Below, piece by piece: positions 1 to 5,953 of a DNA stretch of 7,670 bases; the first letter of the stretch is position 1, and every line of letters begins with the position of its first letter. The notes below the pieces were generated by a model. That model made no database searches. It saw only the letters and a program-made list of their open reading frames with translations, and was not told the origin of the DNA. Origin of the DNA: Pelomicrobium sp036803785 (GTDB lineage: Bacteria > Pseudomonadota > Gammaproteobacteria > Burkholderiales > UBA6910); assembly GCF_036803785.1 (NCBI RefSeq), contig NZ_DAIRTR010000137.1, positions 1-7,670 of the forward strand. Direction: 5' to 3'. Both the position numbers and the translations under genes were made by a program.

Positions 1-531
1 GGCTGGGCGGGCGCCCAGCAGCACCAAGGCGATCTGGAACTCATCCGCGACGTGGTGCGCGCCACCGCCCGGGAGGTCGAATGGGTGTTCTTCGGCATGT
101 GCCCGGAAGCATTGCGCCCCTATGTGTACGAATTCCACGAATTCGTCGCCTCCTTCGACGAGTACCCCGCCAAGCTCGCCAGCCTCAACTTGGACCTGGC
201 GGTGGCACCCTTGGAGCTCAATGCTTTCAACGAGGCCAAAAGCAACCTGCGGTTGCTCGAGTACGGCATACTGGGCTGGCCAGTGATATGCACGGACATC
301 TATCCCTACCAGGAAGCCCCGGTCACCCGGCTGCCCAACGAGCCGCGCGCCTGGATCGAGGCGATCCGAGAGCGGATCCACGACCTGGACGCAGCGGCGC
401 AGGAGGGCGACCGGTTGCGGGAGTGGGTGCTCGCGGGATATCTCCTGGAGGATCACCTGGAGGAATGGCTGGCGGCATTCGCCCACCCTGCCTCGGTCTG
501 CGCCAGACCACCCGCTCCGGCCGTGCCCTAA
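1..531 (+). CDS. Glycosyltransferase, C-terminal part (5' end outside window); probable flagellin modification
   Basis: The reading frame is open from base 1, so this is the last 176 residues of a larger protein. It begins GWAGAQQHQGDLELI, which resembles the start of the nucleotide-sugar-binding half of GT-B glycosyltransferases. A stretch around residues 74-97 has the N-E-x-K-S-x-L-x-x-L-E pattern followed by a hydrophobic G-W-P-V-I segment. E78 and E87 are the likely acidic pair, and K80-S81 fits the usual donor-phosphate contact region. The tail (after about residue 155) is Ala/Pro-rich and looks non-conserved. It ends with TAA just before the flagellin promoter. Enzymes of this type next to fliC often attach sugars to Ser/Thr of flagellin in the cytoplasm. 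That role is inferred from position; the donor sugar cannot be read from the sequence. It could instead act on another surface glycan. Confidence 0.72.
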   Translation, partial: GWAGAQQHQGDLELIRDVVRATAREVEWVFFGMCPEALRPYVYEFHEFVASFDEYPAKLASLNLDLAVAPLELNAFNEAKSNLRLLEYGILGWPVICTDIYPYQEAPVTRLPNEPRAWIEAIRERIHDLDAAAQEGDRLREWVLAGYLLEDHLEEWLAAFAHPASVCARPPAPAVP

Positions 532-556
532 AGTTTTCCCGTCGGCCATCCGATAA
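529..556 (+). promoter_or_regulatory. Sigma-28 (FliA) promoter of fliC
   Basis: TAAAGTTT at 529-536 matches the enterobacterial sigma-28 -35 consensus at all eight positions. TCCGATAA at 549-556 matches the GCCGATAA -10 element at seven of eight. The spacer is 12 nt against the usual 11. The predicted start near 563-565 leaves a leader of roughly 70 nt before fliC. The first three bases of the -35 box are the stop codon of the upstream glycosyltransferase gene. Late-class control by FliA, with FlgM release after hook completion, is the known family behaviour and is inferred here. Confidence 0.82.
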
Positions 557-633
557 CCGGCACAAGGCGGTCGTGCGACGCGGATCGAGCGCTCGGATCG
601 CCCCAGTCAAACCGGATTGAAAGGAGATCGGAA
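557..633 (+). promoter_or_regulatory. fliC 5' leader with ribosome binding site, small hairpin and repeated GGA
   Basis: This noncoding stretch holds the fliC ribosome binding site AAGGAG at 621-626, 7 nt before the ATG. A possible hairpin spans 583-599: GATCGA pairs with TCG-ATC around a GCGC loop with one bulged G. It includes the palindrome CGAGCGCTCG at 586-595. The heptamer CGGATCG occurs twice (581-587, 594-600). GGA trinucleotides occur five times between 582 and 632, the last two at the ribosome binding site and just before the start. Repeated GGA would suit an RNA-binding regulator such as CsrA, but no function is shown by the sequence alone. Confidence 0.45.
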
Positions 634-1488
634 ATGGCACTTGTGGTCAACACCAACATCGCGTCGCTGAACGCCCAGCGCAACCTGTCTGCATCCCAAT
701 CCCAGTTGCAGACCGCGATTCAGCGCCTGTCCTCGGGACTACGGGTCAATAGCGCCAAGGACGACGCCGCGGGTCTGGCGGTGGCAGAAAGCTTCACATC
801 CCAGATCCGAGGTACCAACCAGGCGGTGCGTAACGCCAACGATGGCATCTCCCTCGGCCAGACGGCGGAAGGCGCCTTGGCCCAGGTGGCCAACAACCTG
901 CAGCGCATCCGCGAGATCGCGGTGCAGGCCGCCAACGGCACCATCAGCGACACCGACCGGGGCCAACTGCAAAAGGAGGTGGATCAGCTTACCCAGGAGA
1001 TCTCTCGCATCGTGCAAACCACCACCTTCAACGGTACTTCGCTGCTGTCGGGCTCGTCCACACTCACCTTCCAGGTAGGAGCGAGCGGTGCCGCCTCGAA
1101 CCAAGTCTCGGTGACCACCACCGACCTGGCGGTCAACGGGTCAGGCGGTCTTTACTCCTACAGTGGCAGCCTCACCGCGACGGGCGTGATCAACGTGTCC
1201 ACCTCGGCCAACGCCTCGGCAGCGATCGCCAACCTGGACGCCGACATTTCCATGGTCTCCACGGTGCGCGCCACCTTTGGCGCCGTGCAAAACCGGTTCG
1301 AGGCCGTGATCGCCAACCTGCAGAACTATGCCGAAAACCTCACTGCTTCCCGCAGCCGGATCATGGACGCGGATTTCGCCGCCGAAACGGCGGCTCTCAC
1401 CCGTGGCCAGATCCTGCAACAGGCCGGCGTCGCGATGCTGGCGCAAGCGAACGCGCTGCCCAACACCGTGCTATCCCTGCTGCGGTAA
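634..1488 (+). CDS. fliC: Flagellin, filament subunit
   Basis: This is the secreted protein that polymerises into the filament. The 284 residues show the standard flagellin plan. The N-terminal D0/D1 runs to about residue 140 and contains NTNIASLNAQRNL, LSSGLRVNSAKDDAAGLA and the conserved LQRIREIAVQ helix at 89-98. The C-terminal D1/D0 starts at about 190 and ends ALPNTVLSLLR. The LQRIREIAVQ segment corresponds to the region TLR5 recognises in other flagellins. The variable centre is only about 50 residues (141-190), so this is a short flagellin lacking large D2/D3 domains. That centre has 18 Ser/Thr in 50 residues, which would suit O-glycosylation by the adjacent transferase (inference). 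The start is fixed by AAGGAG 7 nt upstream and by the conserved MALVVNTN beginning. A sigma-28 promoter precedes it, and a GC-rich hairpin follows. Confidence 0.97.
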   Translation: MALVVNTNIASLNAQRNLSASQSQLQTAIQRLSSGLRVNSAKDDAAGLAVAESFTSQIRGTNQAVRNANDGISLGQTAEGALAQVANNLQRIREIAVQAANGTISDTDRGQLQKEVDQLTQEISRIVQTTTFNGTSLLSGSSTLTFQVGASGAASNQVSVTTTDLAVNGSGGLYSYSGSLTATGVINVSTSANASAAIANLDADISMVSTVRATFGAVQNRFEAVIANLQNYAENLTASRSRIMDADFAAETAALTRGQILQQAGVAMLAQANALPNTVLSLLR

Positions 1489-1498
1489 GCCTTGTGCC

Positions 1499-1524
1499 GC
1501 CCGCGCCGTACCCGCGGCGCGGGC
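1499..1524 (+). terminator. GC-rich hairpin between fliC and flaG, possible partial terminator
   Basis: GCCCGCGCCG at 1499-1508 and CGGCGCGGGC at 1515-1524 form a perfect 10-bp all-GC stem around the 6-nt loop TACCCG, starting 10 nt after the fliC stop. No T-run follows (the next bases are CCATAAGG), so it lacks the usual intrinsic terminator tail. It could protect the 3' end of an abundant fliC transcript or cause partial termination, making more flagellin than FlaG or FliD. No separate promoter for flaG was recognised. Confidence 0.6.
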
Positions 1525-1542
1525 CCATAAGGAACCTAGCTT

Positions 1543-1881
1543 ATGATCGCCAACCCCATCGGCCATCCTACGGATGCACGACCGGCGCAGTCTGGGGAGC
1601 TCGCCTCTCGCGAGCACGCGCTGCCGCGCGCCGAAGCCGCTCCGGCGCCGGCCGTGGAGGAAGCCCAGATGCACGAAGCGCTCCGGCAGATCGACGCCGC
1701 TCTGCGCCACTTGGCGGTGGAGCTGCGCTACGGCAGAGACGAGACGACCCGCAAGCTGGTGGTGCAGGTAGTGGACGGGGCGACCGGCGAAGTCCTGCGG
1801 CAAATCCCCCCGGAAGAGGTCCTGGCCATCGCGCGGGGTCTCGACCGCATGCAGGGCGTGCTGCTGGACCGCAAGGGGTGA
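1543..1881 (+). CDS. flaG: FlaG family flagellar protein
   Basis: The protein has 112 residues. The first 40 or so are Ala/Pro-rich and look disordered. The conserved FlaG domain covers about 45-108: a helix ending LAVELRYGRDE, then the strand KLVVQVVD, then the signature TGEVLRQIPPEEVL at 81-94. FlaG proteins are encoded next to fliC and fliD in many polar flagellates, and in some species their loss lengthens the filament; the mechanism is poorly known. The start ATG has AAGGA at 1529-1533, 9 nt upstream. It lies 54 bp after fliC, beyond the hairpin, and 19 bp before fliD. It probably belongs to the fliC or fliD transcript. Confidence 0.92.
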   Translation: MIANPIGHPTDARPAQSGELASREHALPRAEAAPAPAVEEAQMHEALRQIDAALRHLAVELRYGRDETTRKLVVQVVDGATGEVLRQIPPEEVLAIARGLDRMQGVLLDRKG

Positions 1882-1900
1882 TCGCGACGGAGGCAGATTC

Positions 1901-3895
1901 ATGTCTTTGTCATCGCCCGGCATCGGCTCCAACCTGGACGTGAACAGCTTGGTGGCGCAGCTCATGGCCCTGGAGCGGCGGCCGCTCACCTTGCTGCAAC
2001 GCCGGGAGTCGGATTTTCAGGCGCGGCTGTCGGCGCTGGGTTCCCTCAAGGGGGCCCTTTCCCAGTTCCAGTCCACCGTATCCAGCCTCGCTTCCGCTTC
2101 CCGCTTTGGCGCCTACGCTGTCACGCTGGGCGACGCCCAGGTCGCCACCGCCTCCGCCGGCCCGGCAGCGGTGGCCGGCGTCCACAGCCTGGAGGTCATC
2201 CAACTGGCTCAGGCCCAAAAGCTGGCCACGGCGGCCCAGGCCTCTGCCAGCGCATCGATCGGCACCGGAACCCTCACCATCGAGTTCGGCACCATCGACG
2301 GCGGCAGCTTCGATGCCGCCACCGGCAAGTACAGCGGCGCCACCTTCACTCCGAGCGGCGCCGCGTCCAAGACGGTCACCATCGATGCTGCCCACGCCAG
2401 CCTCGCCGGCATTCGCGATGCCATCAACGAGGCGGGCATCGGCGTCACCGCCAGCATCGTGTACGACGGCAGCGGCCACCGCCTGGTGCTCGCCTCCGGT
2501 ACCCCAGGTGCTGCGGGGAGCCTGCGCATTTCGGTTTCGGGCGATACGGCGCTCGCCAATCTTCTCGCCCACGATCCGTCCGGAACCCAAAACCTCCAGG
2601 AAACGGTCACGGCCCGAGACGCCCGCTTCACCCTGGATGGCATCGCCATCCGCGCCGCTTCTAACACCGTGACCGGTGCGCTGCAAGGGGTGACCCTCAC
2701 TCTGGTCAAGACCAACGCGGGCGCACCGACGAGCCTCACCATCGCCCCCGACACCGCTGCCATTCGCCAAGCGGTGGAGTCCTTCGTCGAGGCCTACAAT
2801 CGGCTGGCGAGATCTCTCAAGGAGCTGGGCGGTTACGATCCTGTCACAAAAACCGCCGGGGCGCTCCAGAGCGACGGGCTGCCTCGGCTCATCGAGGCGC
2901 GTTTGCGCTCGACCCTCTCGGCGGAGCTGGTTGGGCTCAAGGGCGGCTATTCCGCCCTTTACCAGCTTGGCATCACCTTCGCCCCCGACGGCACCCTGAA
3001 GCTGGATGCAACCAAGCTGGAAGCGGCGCTCCAGGCCGATGCCGCGGCAGTGGCGGGCGTGTTTGCCGCCACGGGCAAAGCCTCCGACAGCCTGGTGCGG
3101 TTCGCCTCCGCAGCCTCCAGCGCGAAGCCGGGCAGCTACGAAGTCTCCGTGTCCCGGCTCGCCACCCAGGGATCCGTGACCGGCTCGGCGGCGGCCAGCA
3201 CCACCATCACCGCGGGGCTCAACGACACCCTCAGCTTGAGCGTGGACGGAGTCACGGCCACCGTCACCCTGCAGGCTGGGACCTACACGGCGGCCGGTCT
3301 CGCGGCAGAGCTCCAGTCCAAGATCAACGGCGCGCAAGCCCTCTCCGCCGCCGGCGTGAGCGTGACGGTGTCGGAGGCGGCCGGCGTCCTCACCGTGACC
3401 TCTAATCGCTACGGTTCGGCCTCCGCGGTGCTCCTGGGCGGTGGCAACGCCCAGGAGAGCTTGTTCGGCGCGAGCCCCAGCGCGGCGACCGGCGTGGATG
3501 TGGCGGGCAGCATCGGCGGCGTCGCCGCCATCGGTTCGGGCCGCACCCTGACCGCCGCCTCCGGTACCGACGCCGAAGGCATCGCCGTCGAGGTATTGGG
3601 GGGCACCACCGGCGCGCGCGGCACCGTTTCCTACTCCCAGGGCTATGCCTACCGGCTGAAGGCCCTCGCCGAGGCGCTACTCGCCGCCGATGGGCCCGTC
3701 GCGGGACGCAGCGAGACGCTGGACACTGCCATCGACGGGTTACAACGCCGTCAAGAAGAGATGGAGCGGCGCCTGGAGGCGGTGGAAAAGCGGCTGCGCG
3801 CCCAATTCACGGCCCTGGACGCCATGGTGGCCAGCATGCTCAAGACCTCGAGCTTCCTGCAGCAGCAGCTCGCGGCCCTGTCACCCTCCCCTTGA
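1901..3895 (+). CDS. fliD: Flagellar filament cap protein (hook-associated protein 2), enlarged
   Basis: This protein caps the growing filament tip and helps flagellin fold into place. The FliD N-domain is clear: GIGSNLDVNSLVAQLMALE at 7-25 and VIQLAQAQ at 99-106. A hook-IN-like segment lies at about 158-200. The FliD C-domain begins near 240 (FTLDGI), continues through SFVEAYNRLARSLKEL at 294-309 and LYQLGITFAPDGTLKLDA at 353-370, and ends in a coiled coil at about 605-645 with AQFTALDAMVA. At 664 residues it is nearly 200 longer than the E. coli protein (about 470). The extra length maps to about 403-581 and resembles the earlier D2/D3 module. The start has GGAGG at 1889-1893, 7 nt upstream. 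The TGA stop falls inside the fliS ribosome binding region, suggesting coupled translation. FliS and FliT-like chaperones are encoded directly downstream. Confidence 0.96.
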   Translation: MSLSSPGIGSNLDVNSLVAQLMALERRPLTLLQRRESDFQARLSALGSLKGALSQFQSTVSSLASASRFGAYAVTLGDAQVATASAGPAAVAGVHSLEVIQLAQAQKLATAAQASASASIGTGTLTIEFGTIDGGSFDAATGKYSGATFTPSGAASKTVTIDAAHASLAGIRDAINEAGIGVTASIVYDGSGHRLVLASGTPGAAGSLRISVSGDTALANLLAHDPSGTQNLQETVTARDARFTLDGIAIRAASNTVTGALQGVTLTLVKTNAGAPTSLTIAPDTAAIRQAVESFVEAYNRLARSLKELGGYDPVTKTAGALQSDGLPRLIEARLRSTLSAELVGLKGGYSALYQLGITFAPDGTLKLDATKLEAALQADAAAVAGVFAATGKASDSLVRFASAASSAKPGSYEVSVSRLATQGSVTGSAAASTTITAGLNDTLSLSVDGVTATVTLQAGTYTAAGLAAELQSKINGAQALSAAGVSVTVSEAAGVLTVTSNRYGSASAVLLGGGNAQESLFGASPSAATGVDVAGSIGGVAAIGSGRTLTAASGTDAEGIAVEVLGGTTGARGTVSYSQGYAYRLKALAEALLAADGPVAGRSETLDTAIDGLQRRQEEMERRLEAVEKRLRAQFTALDAMVASMLKTSSFLQQQLAALSPSP

Positions 3896-3905
3896 GGACG
3901 TTTTC

Positions 3906-4358
3906 ATGCAATCGCTCATCGACCGAGCCGTCAGCGCCTATACCCAGGTGAGCGTGGACGCCGATGTCATGACGGCGGACCCGCACCGGCTGATCGTCAT
4001 GCTGTTCGAAGCGGCGCGGGTGGCCCTCGCCCGCGCCCGCCACCACATGGCCAATGGCCAAACCGCCGCCAAGGGTGGGGCCATCTCCAAGGCGATCCAG
4101 ATTATCGACCAGGGGCTCAAGGCCAGCCTGGACATGAAAGCCGGTGGCGAGCTGGCAGAGCGCCTGGCGGCCCTCTATGATCACCTGGCCCACCGGCTGG
4201 TGGTGGCCAACCGACACAACGACGCCGGCGCTCTGGCAGAGGTGGCGCGGCTCCTTGGCGAGCTGCAGGAGGCGTGGGAAGGCATCGCCCCCGACAGGAC
4301 GCAAAAACCCCTCGCGCCCCAAGCGCAAAGCCTGTCAGCCCCGGGACAGCGGCGATGA
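3906..4358 (+). CDS. fliS: Flagellin-specific export chaperone FliS
   Basis: FliS binds the C-terminal D0 of flagellin in the cytoplasm, preventing early polymerisation and delivering it to the export gate. The product is 150 residues and almost entirely helical. The hallmark is Y12 followed by the helix ADPHRLIVMLFEAA at 24-37. Further helices cover 55-78, 82-103 and 107-128. The last 22 residues are a Pro/Gln/Arg-rich tail beyond the usual FliS fold. I chose this ATG over upstream in-frame starts because it matches the FliS N-terminus and has GAGGA at 3894-3898, 7 nt before it. An upstream start would overlap the fliD coiled coil. The gene lies 10 bp after fliD and overlaps the next gene by 4 bp (ATGA). 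Confidence 0.95.
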   Translation: MQSLIDRAVSAYTQVSVDADVMTADPHRLIVMLFEAARVALARARHHMANGQTAAKGGAISKAIQIIDQGLKASLDMKAGGELAERLAALYDHLAHRLVVANRHNDAGALAEVARLLGELQEAWEGIAPDRTQKPLAPQAQSLSAPGQRR

Positions 4359-4708
4359 CGGACCCTTCCTCGTCCCACCCCTCCGTCGCCGCGTTCGAGG
4401 CGCTCTCGGCCCTCACCGAGCGCATGCTGCAAAGCGCCCGTGCCGGGGACTGGGACCGGCTGGTGGAGCTGGAACGGGAATGCCGCCGCCTGGCAGAGAC
4501 GCTCCAGGCGACCCCCCAGGCTCCCCTCACGCCCGAAGAGCAGCAGCGCAAGGCGGCCCTCATCCGCAAGGTGCTGGCCGATGATGCCGAGATCCGCAGT
4601 CTCGCCGTGGACTGGATGGCGGAGCTGGAACGACTGCTGGACACCCATCGCCGGGCACGGGCGCTGCAGCGTGTTTATGAAAGCCGCGAGCGCCCCGAAG
4701 GTAGTTGA
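4355..4708 (+). CDS. fliT: FliT-like flagellar export chaperone
   Basis: This small helical protein has 117 residues if started at the ATG that overlaps the fliS stop as ATGA. It has the FliT-like pattern: a first helix at about 12-30, GDWDRLVELERECRRL at 31-46, a Pro-rich turn at 52-60, then helices at 61-82 (RKVLADDAEIRSL) and 84-108. FliT proteins bind FliD for export, and in enterobacteria also FlhDC. The C-terminal part here is short and charged. FliT sequences diverge strongly, so the call rests on fold-like pattern and its place after fliD and fliS. No clear ribosome binding site precedes the ATG, which fits translational coupling to fliS. A longer in-frame start at 4274 is possible but would lie inside fliS. 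The gene ends 28 bp from the convergent ycgR stop. Confidence 0.82.
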   Translation: MTDPSSSHPSVAAFEALSALTERMLQSARAGDWDRLVELERECRRLAETLQATPQAPLTPEEQQRKAALIRKVLADDAEIRSLAVDWMAELERLLDTHRRARALQRVYESRERPEGS

Positions 4709-4736
4709 GCCCACGAGGCCCCTCTCGGACGGACGC

Positions 4737-5486
4737 TTAGCGCAGACCGCTCAGCCGGGCATTGCGGCTGCGCTCGAGCTCCATGACGTAGCGTTGCACG
4801 CGCTTGCGCTCCCCCTCGCCCATGTCCACGAATGCGCAGCCGCAGCCCTGGCCCACTGCGCCGGCCCTGAGGATCGGCTTCTCCACGCGTACCACTTGCA
4901 TGTCGGTCTCGACCGTGCCGAAGCGGGGCAGCCGCAACCGGCAGCCGTGGAGCACCGTGCCGCGTTCCAACACGAGCACGTCCTGGGCAATCCATAGGGC
5001 GAGGCCGCCGCAGCTCATATCCAGCACGGGCGCTTCGATCGGCCCTGCGGCGGCGGGAATCGTGCACGTGACCGGGGTCTGCGCCGGCGTCACGACGCGG
5101 AAGTACTCCCGGCGCTGAAGCCGCAGGAGCTTTACAGGTAACGCCGAGCGCAGCGCGGCGACCCCCTGAAAGAGGACGGGTTGCACCGCGTCCACGACGA
5201 AGCGGATCTCCACCCCATCGTGGGTCCCCGTGCATTGGATGCCGCGGCTCGCCAGGAGCGCGGCGGCATGCTTTTCGTGCACCTGGTCGAGAATCAGCTC
5301 GTCGCGGCTGGCGTCGGCCTCGAGCACCGCGGTGAGGGCGAAGGCGCCACCCCCACCGTACCAGGCGGTAATCAAGGCGCGGCGGTGGGCCATCGCCCGC
5401 AGAATGGCCGCCACTTCTGCGGCGCAGCCTACGCGGTAGCGATCCTGATCTTCCGCGTCCATCGCTCCCATACCATCGGGCGACAT
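4737..5486 (-). CDS. ycgR: Flagellar brake protein YcgR, PilZ-domain cyclic di-GMP receptor
   Basis: YcgR-type proteins bind cyclic di-GMP and then contact the motor (FliG, FliM or MotA) to slow or bias rotation. The 249 residues split into a YcgR N-terminal domain (about 22-118) and a PilZ domain (about 121-238). The PilZ ligand motifs are complete: R126-E-Y-F-R130 within LQRREYFR, with R125 just before, and D156-M-S158-C-G-G161. Ligand binding is therefore expected to be intact. The gene follows fliE on the same strand after 16 bp, so the two are probably cotranscribed. That would tie brake synthesis to basal-body synthesis. The start is uncertain: in-frame ATGs exist at 5486, 5471 and 5462, and none has a well-spaced ribosome binding site. 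The gene ends convergently with fliT. Confidence 0.92.
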   Translation of the reverse strand: MSPDGMGAMDAEDQDRYRVGCAAEVAAILRAMAHRRALITAWYGGGGAFALTAVLEADASRDELILDQVHEKHAAALLASRGIQCTGTHDGVEIRFVVDAVQPVLFQGVAALRSALPVKLLRLQRREYFRVVTPAQTPVTCTIPAAAGPIEAPVLDMSCGGLALWIAQDVLVLERGTVLHGCRLRLPRFGTVETDMQVVRVEKPILRAGAVGQGCGCAFVDMGEGERKRVQRYVMELERSRNARLSGLR

Positions 5487-5502
5487 GCACGCCCGCCCAG
5501 GG

Positions 5503-5817
5503 CTAGACCGGCATGTTCATGATGTCGTGATAGGCCGAGACGAGGCGGTTTCGCACCTGGATGGCGGCTTGCAGAGCGATATTGGCTTTCTGCATCGCCA
5601 CCATCACCTGGTGTAGCTCCGTGCCCGGCTCGCCGCGCTCGAAGCTCGCCGCAAGCTGCGCCGCCTCCTGCTGGCGAGCATTGACTGCCTGCAGGGCGGA
5701 CTTGAGGGCGTGCCCGAAATCCACGCTCTGCCCGGACGCCGTCTTCCCGCCTGGGCGAAGCCCCATGGCGGTCCCCTCCAAGGGGGCGAGCACTTTGTCG
5801 ATACCTCTTGCATCCAT
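5503..5817 (-). CDS. fliE: Flagellar hook-basal body complex protein FliE
   Basis: FliE forms the junction between the FliF MS ring and the rod and is needed for export of later rod subunits. The 104-residue product is of usual family length. After a variable N-terminus it shows the helix SVDFGHALKSALQAVNARQQEA at about 31-52. The conserved C-terminal block follows: HQVMVAMQKANIALQAAI at 69-86, then QVRNRLVSAYHDIMNMPV to the end. The start at 5817 is chosen because a perfect AAGGAGGT lies 7 nt upstream; the frame stays open further upstream but without support. It is divergent from fliF, as in enterobacteria, and followed by ycgR 16 bp later. Confidence 0.96.
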   Translation of the reverse strand: MDARGIDKVLAPLEGTAMGLRPGGKTASGQSVDFGHALKSALQAVNARQQEAAQLAASFERGEPGTELHQVMVAMQKANIALQAAIQVRNRLVSAYHDIMNMPV

Positions 5818-5824
5818 ATCGGCC

Positions 5825-5832
5825 ACCTCCTT
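5825..5832 (-). promoter_or_regulatory. Very strong ribosome binding site of fliE
   Basis: The minus strand reads AAGGAGGT, a full 8-base match to the anti-Shine-Dalgarno sequence, with a 7-nt gap to the ATG at 5817. It is the strongest ribosome binding site in the window and it decides the fliE start. Confidence 0.9.
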
Positions 5833-5861
5833 CCAAGCCTTGAGCGCAACGTCGCCACGGT

Positions 5862-5877
5862 AGCAACCCCGGGACCT
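5862..5877 (-). promoter_or_regulatory. Candidate sigma-54 promoter of fliE-ycgR
   Basis: The minus strand reads AGGTCCCGGGGTTGCT. It has GG-N10-GC spacing and a complete TTGCT -12 element, compared with the consensus TGGCACG-N4-TTGCW. The -24 half is weaker: GG and one C match. Transcription would begin near 5851, giving a leader of about 33 nt that contains the strong ribosome binding site. Many polar flagellates transcribe fliE with RpoN and a FleQ/FleR-type activator. No activator gene is in this window, so the assignment rests on the motif and its position. Confidence 0.38.
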
Positions 5878-5937
5878 TCTGCGCCGGGAAAAATGACGGC
5901 GAATTCCCCTCTTTTTTGCCCGTCGCCCGAGCCGGTA

Positions 5938-5953
5938 CGGCCCCGATAATGCC
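5938..5953 (+). promoter_or_regulatory. Weak candidate sigma-54-like promoter of fliF
   Basis: CGGCCCCGATAATGCC has GG (5939-5940), N10 and GC (5951-5952), with a degenerate -12 element (ATGC instead of TTGC). Transcription would start near 5963, about 60 nt before fliF. It is the best plus-strand candidate I could find in the divergent region, but such spacing is common by chance in GC-rich DNA. Confidence 0.2.

Noticed and set aside
81..620. 179-codon plus-strand frame overlapping the glycosyltransferase end and the fliC promoter
   Set aside because: Arg/Pro/Gly-rich shadow frame. It would run through the sigma-28 promoter and leader, and the competing frame has clear glycosyltransferase motifs.
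1910..3337. Long minus-strand open frame of 475 codons inside fliD
   Set aside because: A shadow of a GC-rich plus-strand gene. Its translation is Gly/Arg/Ala-rich without domain features, while the plus frame is an unmistakable FliD.
4709..4736. Possible bidirectional terminator between convergent fliT and ycgR
   Set aside because: Only a 4-5 bp stem (CGAGG at 4714-4718 with TCTCG at 4723-4727) around CCCC, with no T-tract on either strand. Too weak to call.
4675..5490. Alternative minus-strand frame of 271 codons over ycgR
   Set aside because: The translation is Arg/Gly/Pro-rich with no recognisable motif. The neighbouring frame encodes intact PilZ motifs.
5885..5917. Terminator-like GGGAA...TTCCC followed by CTCTTTTTT on the plus strand
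   Set aside because: The stem is 5 bp with a 13-nt loop, and no plus-strand gene ends nearby. It lies in a divergent promoter region, so termination makes little sense.
5942..5949. Sigma-28 -10-like CCCGATAA upstream of fliF
   Set aside because: The expected -35 position (about 5923-5930) reads TCGCCCGA with no resemblance to TAAAGTTT. fliF is also not normally a late sigma-28 gene.
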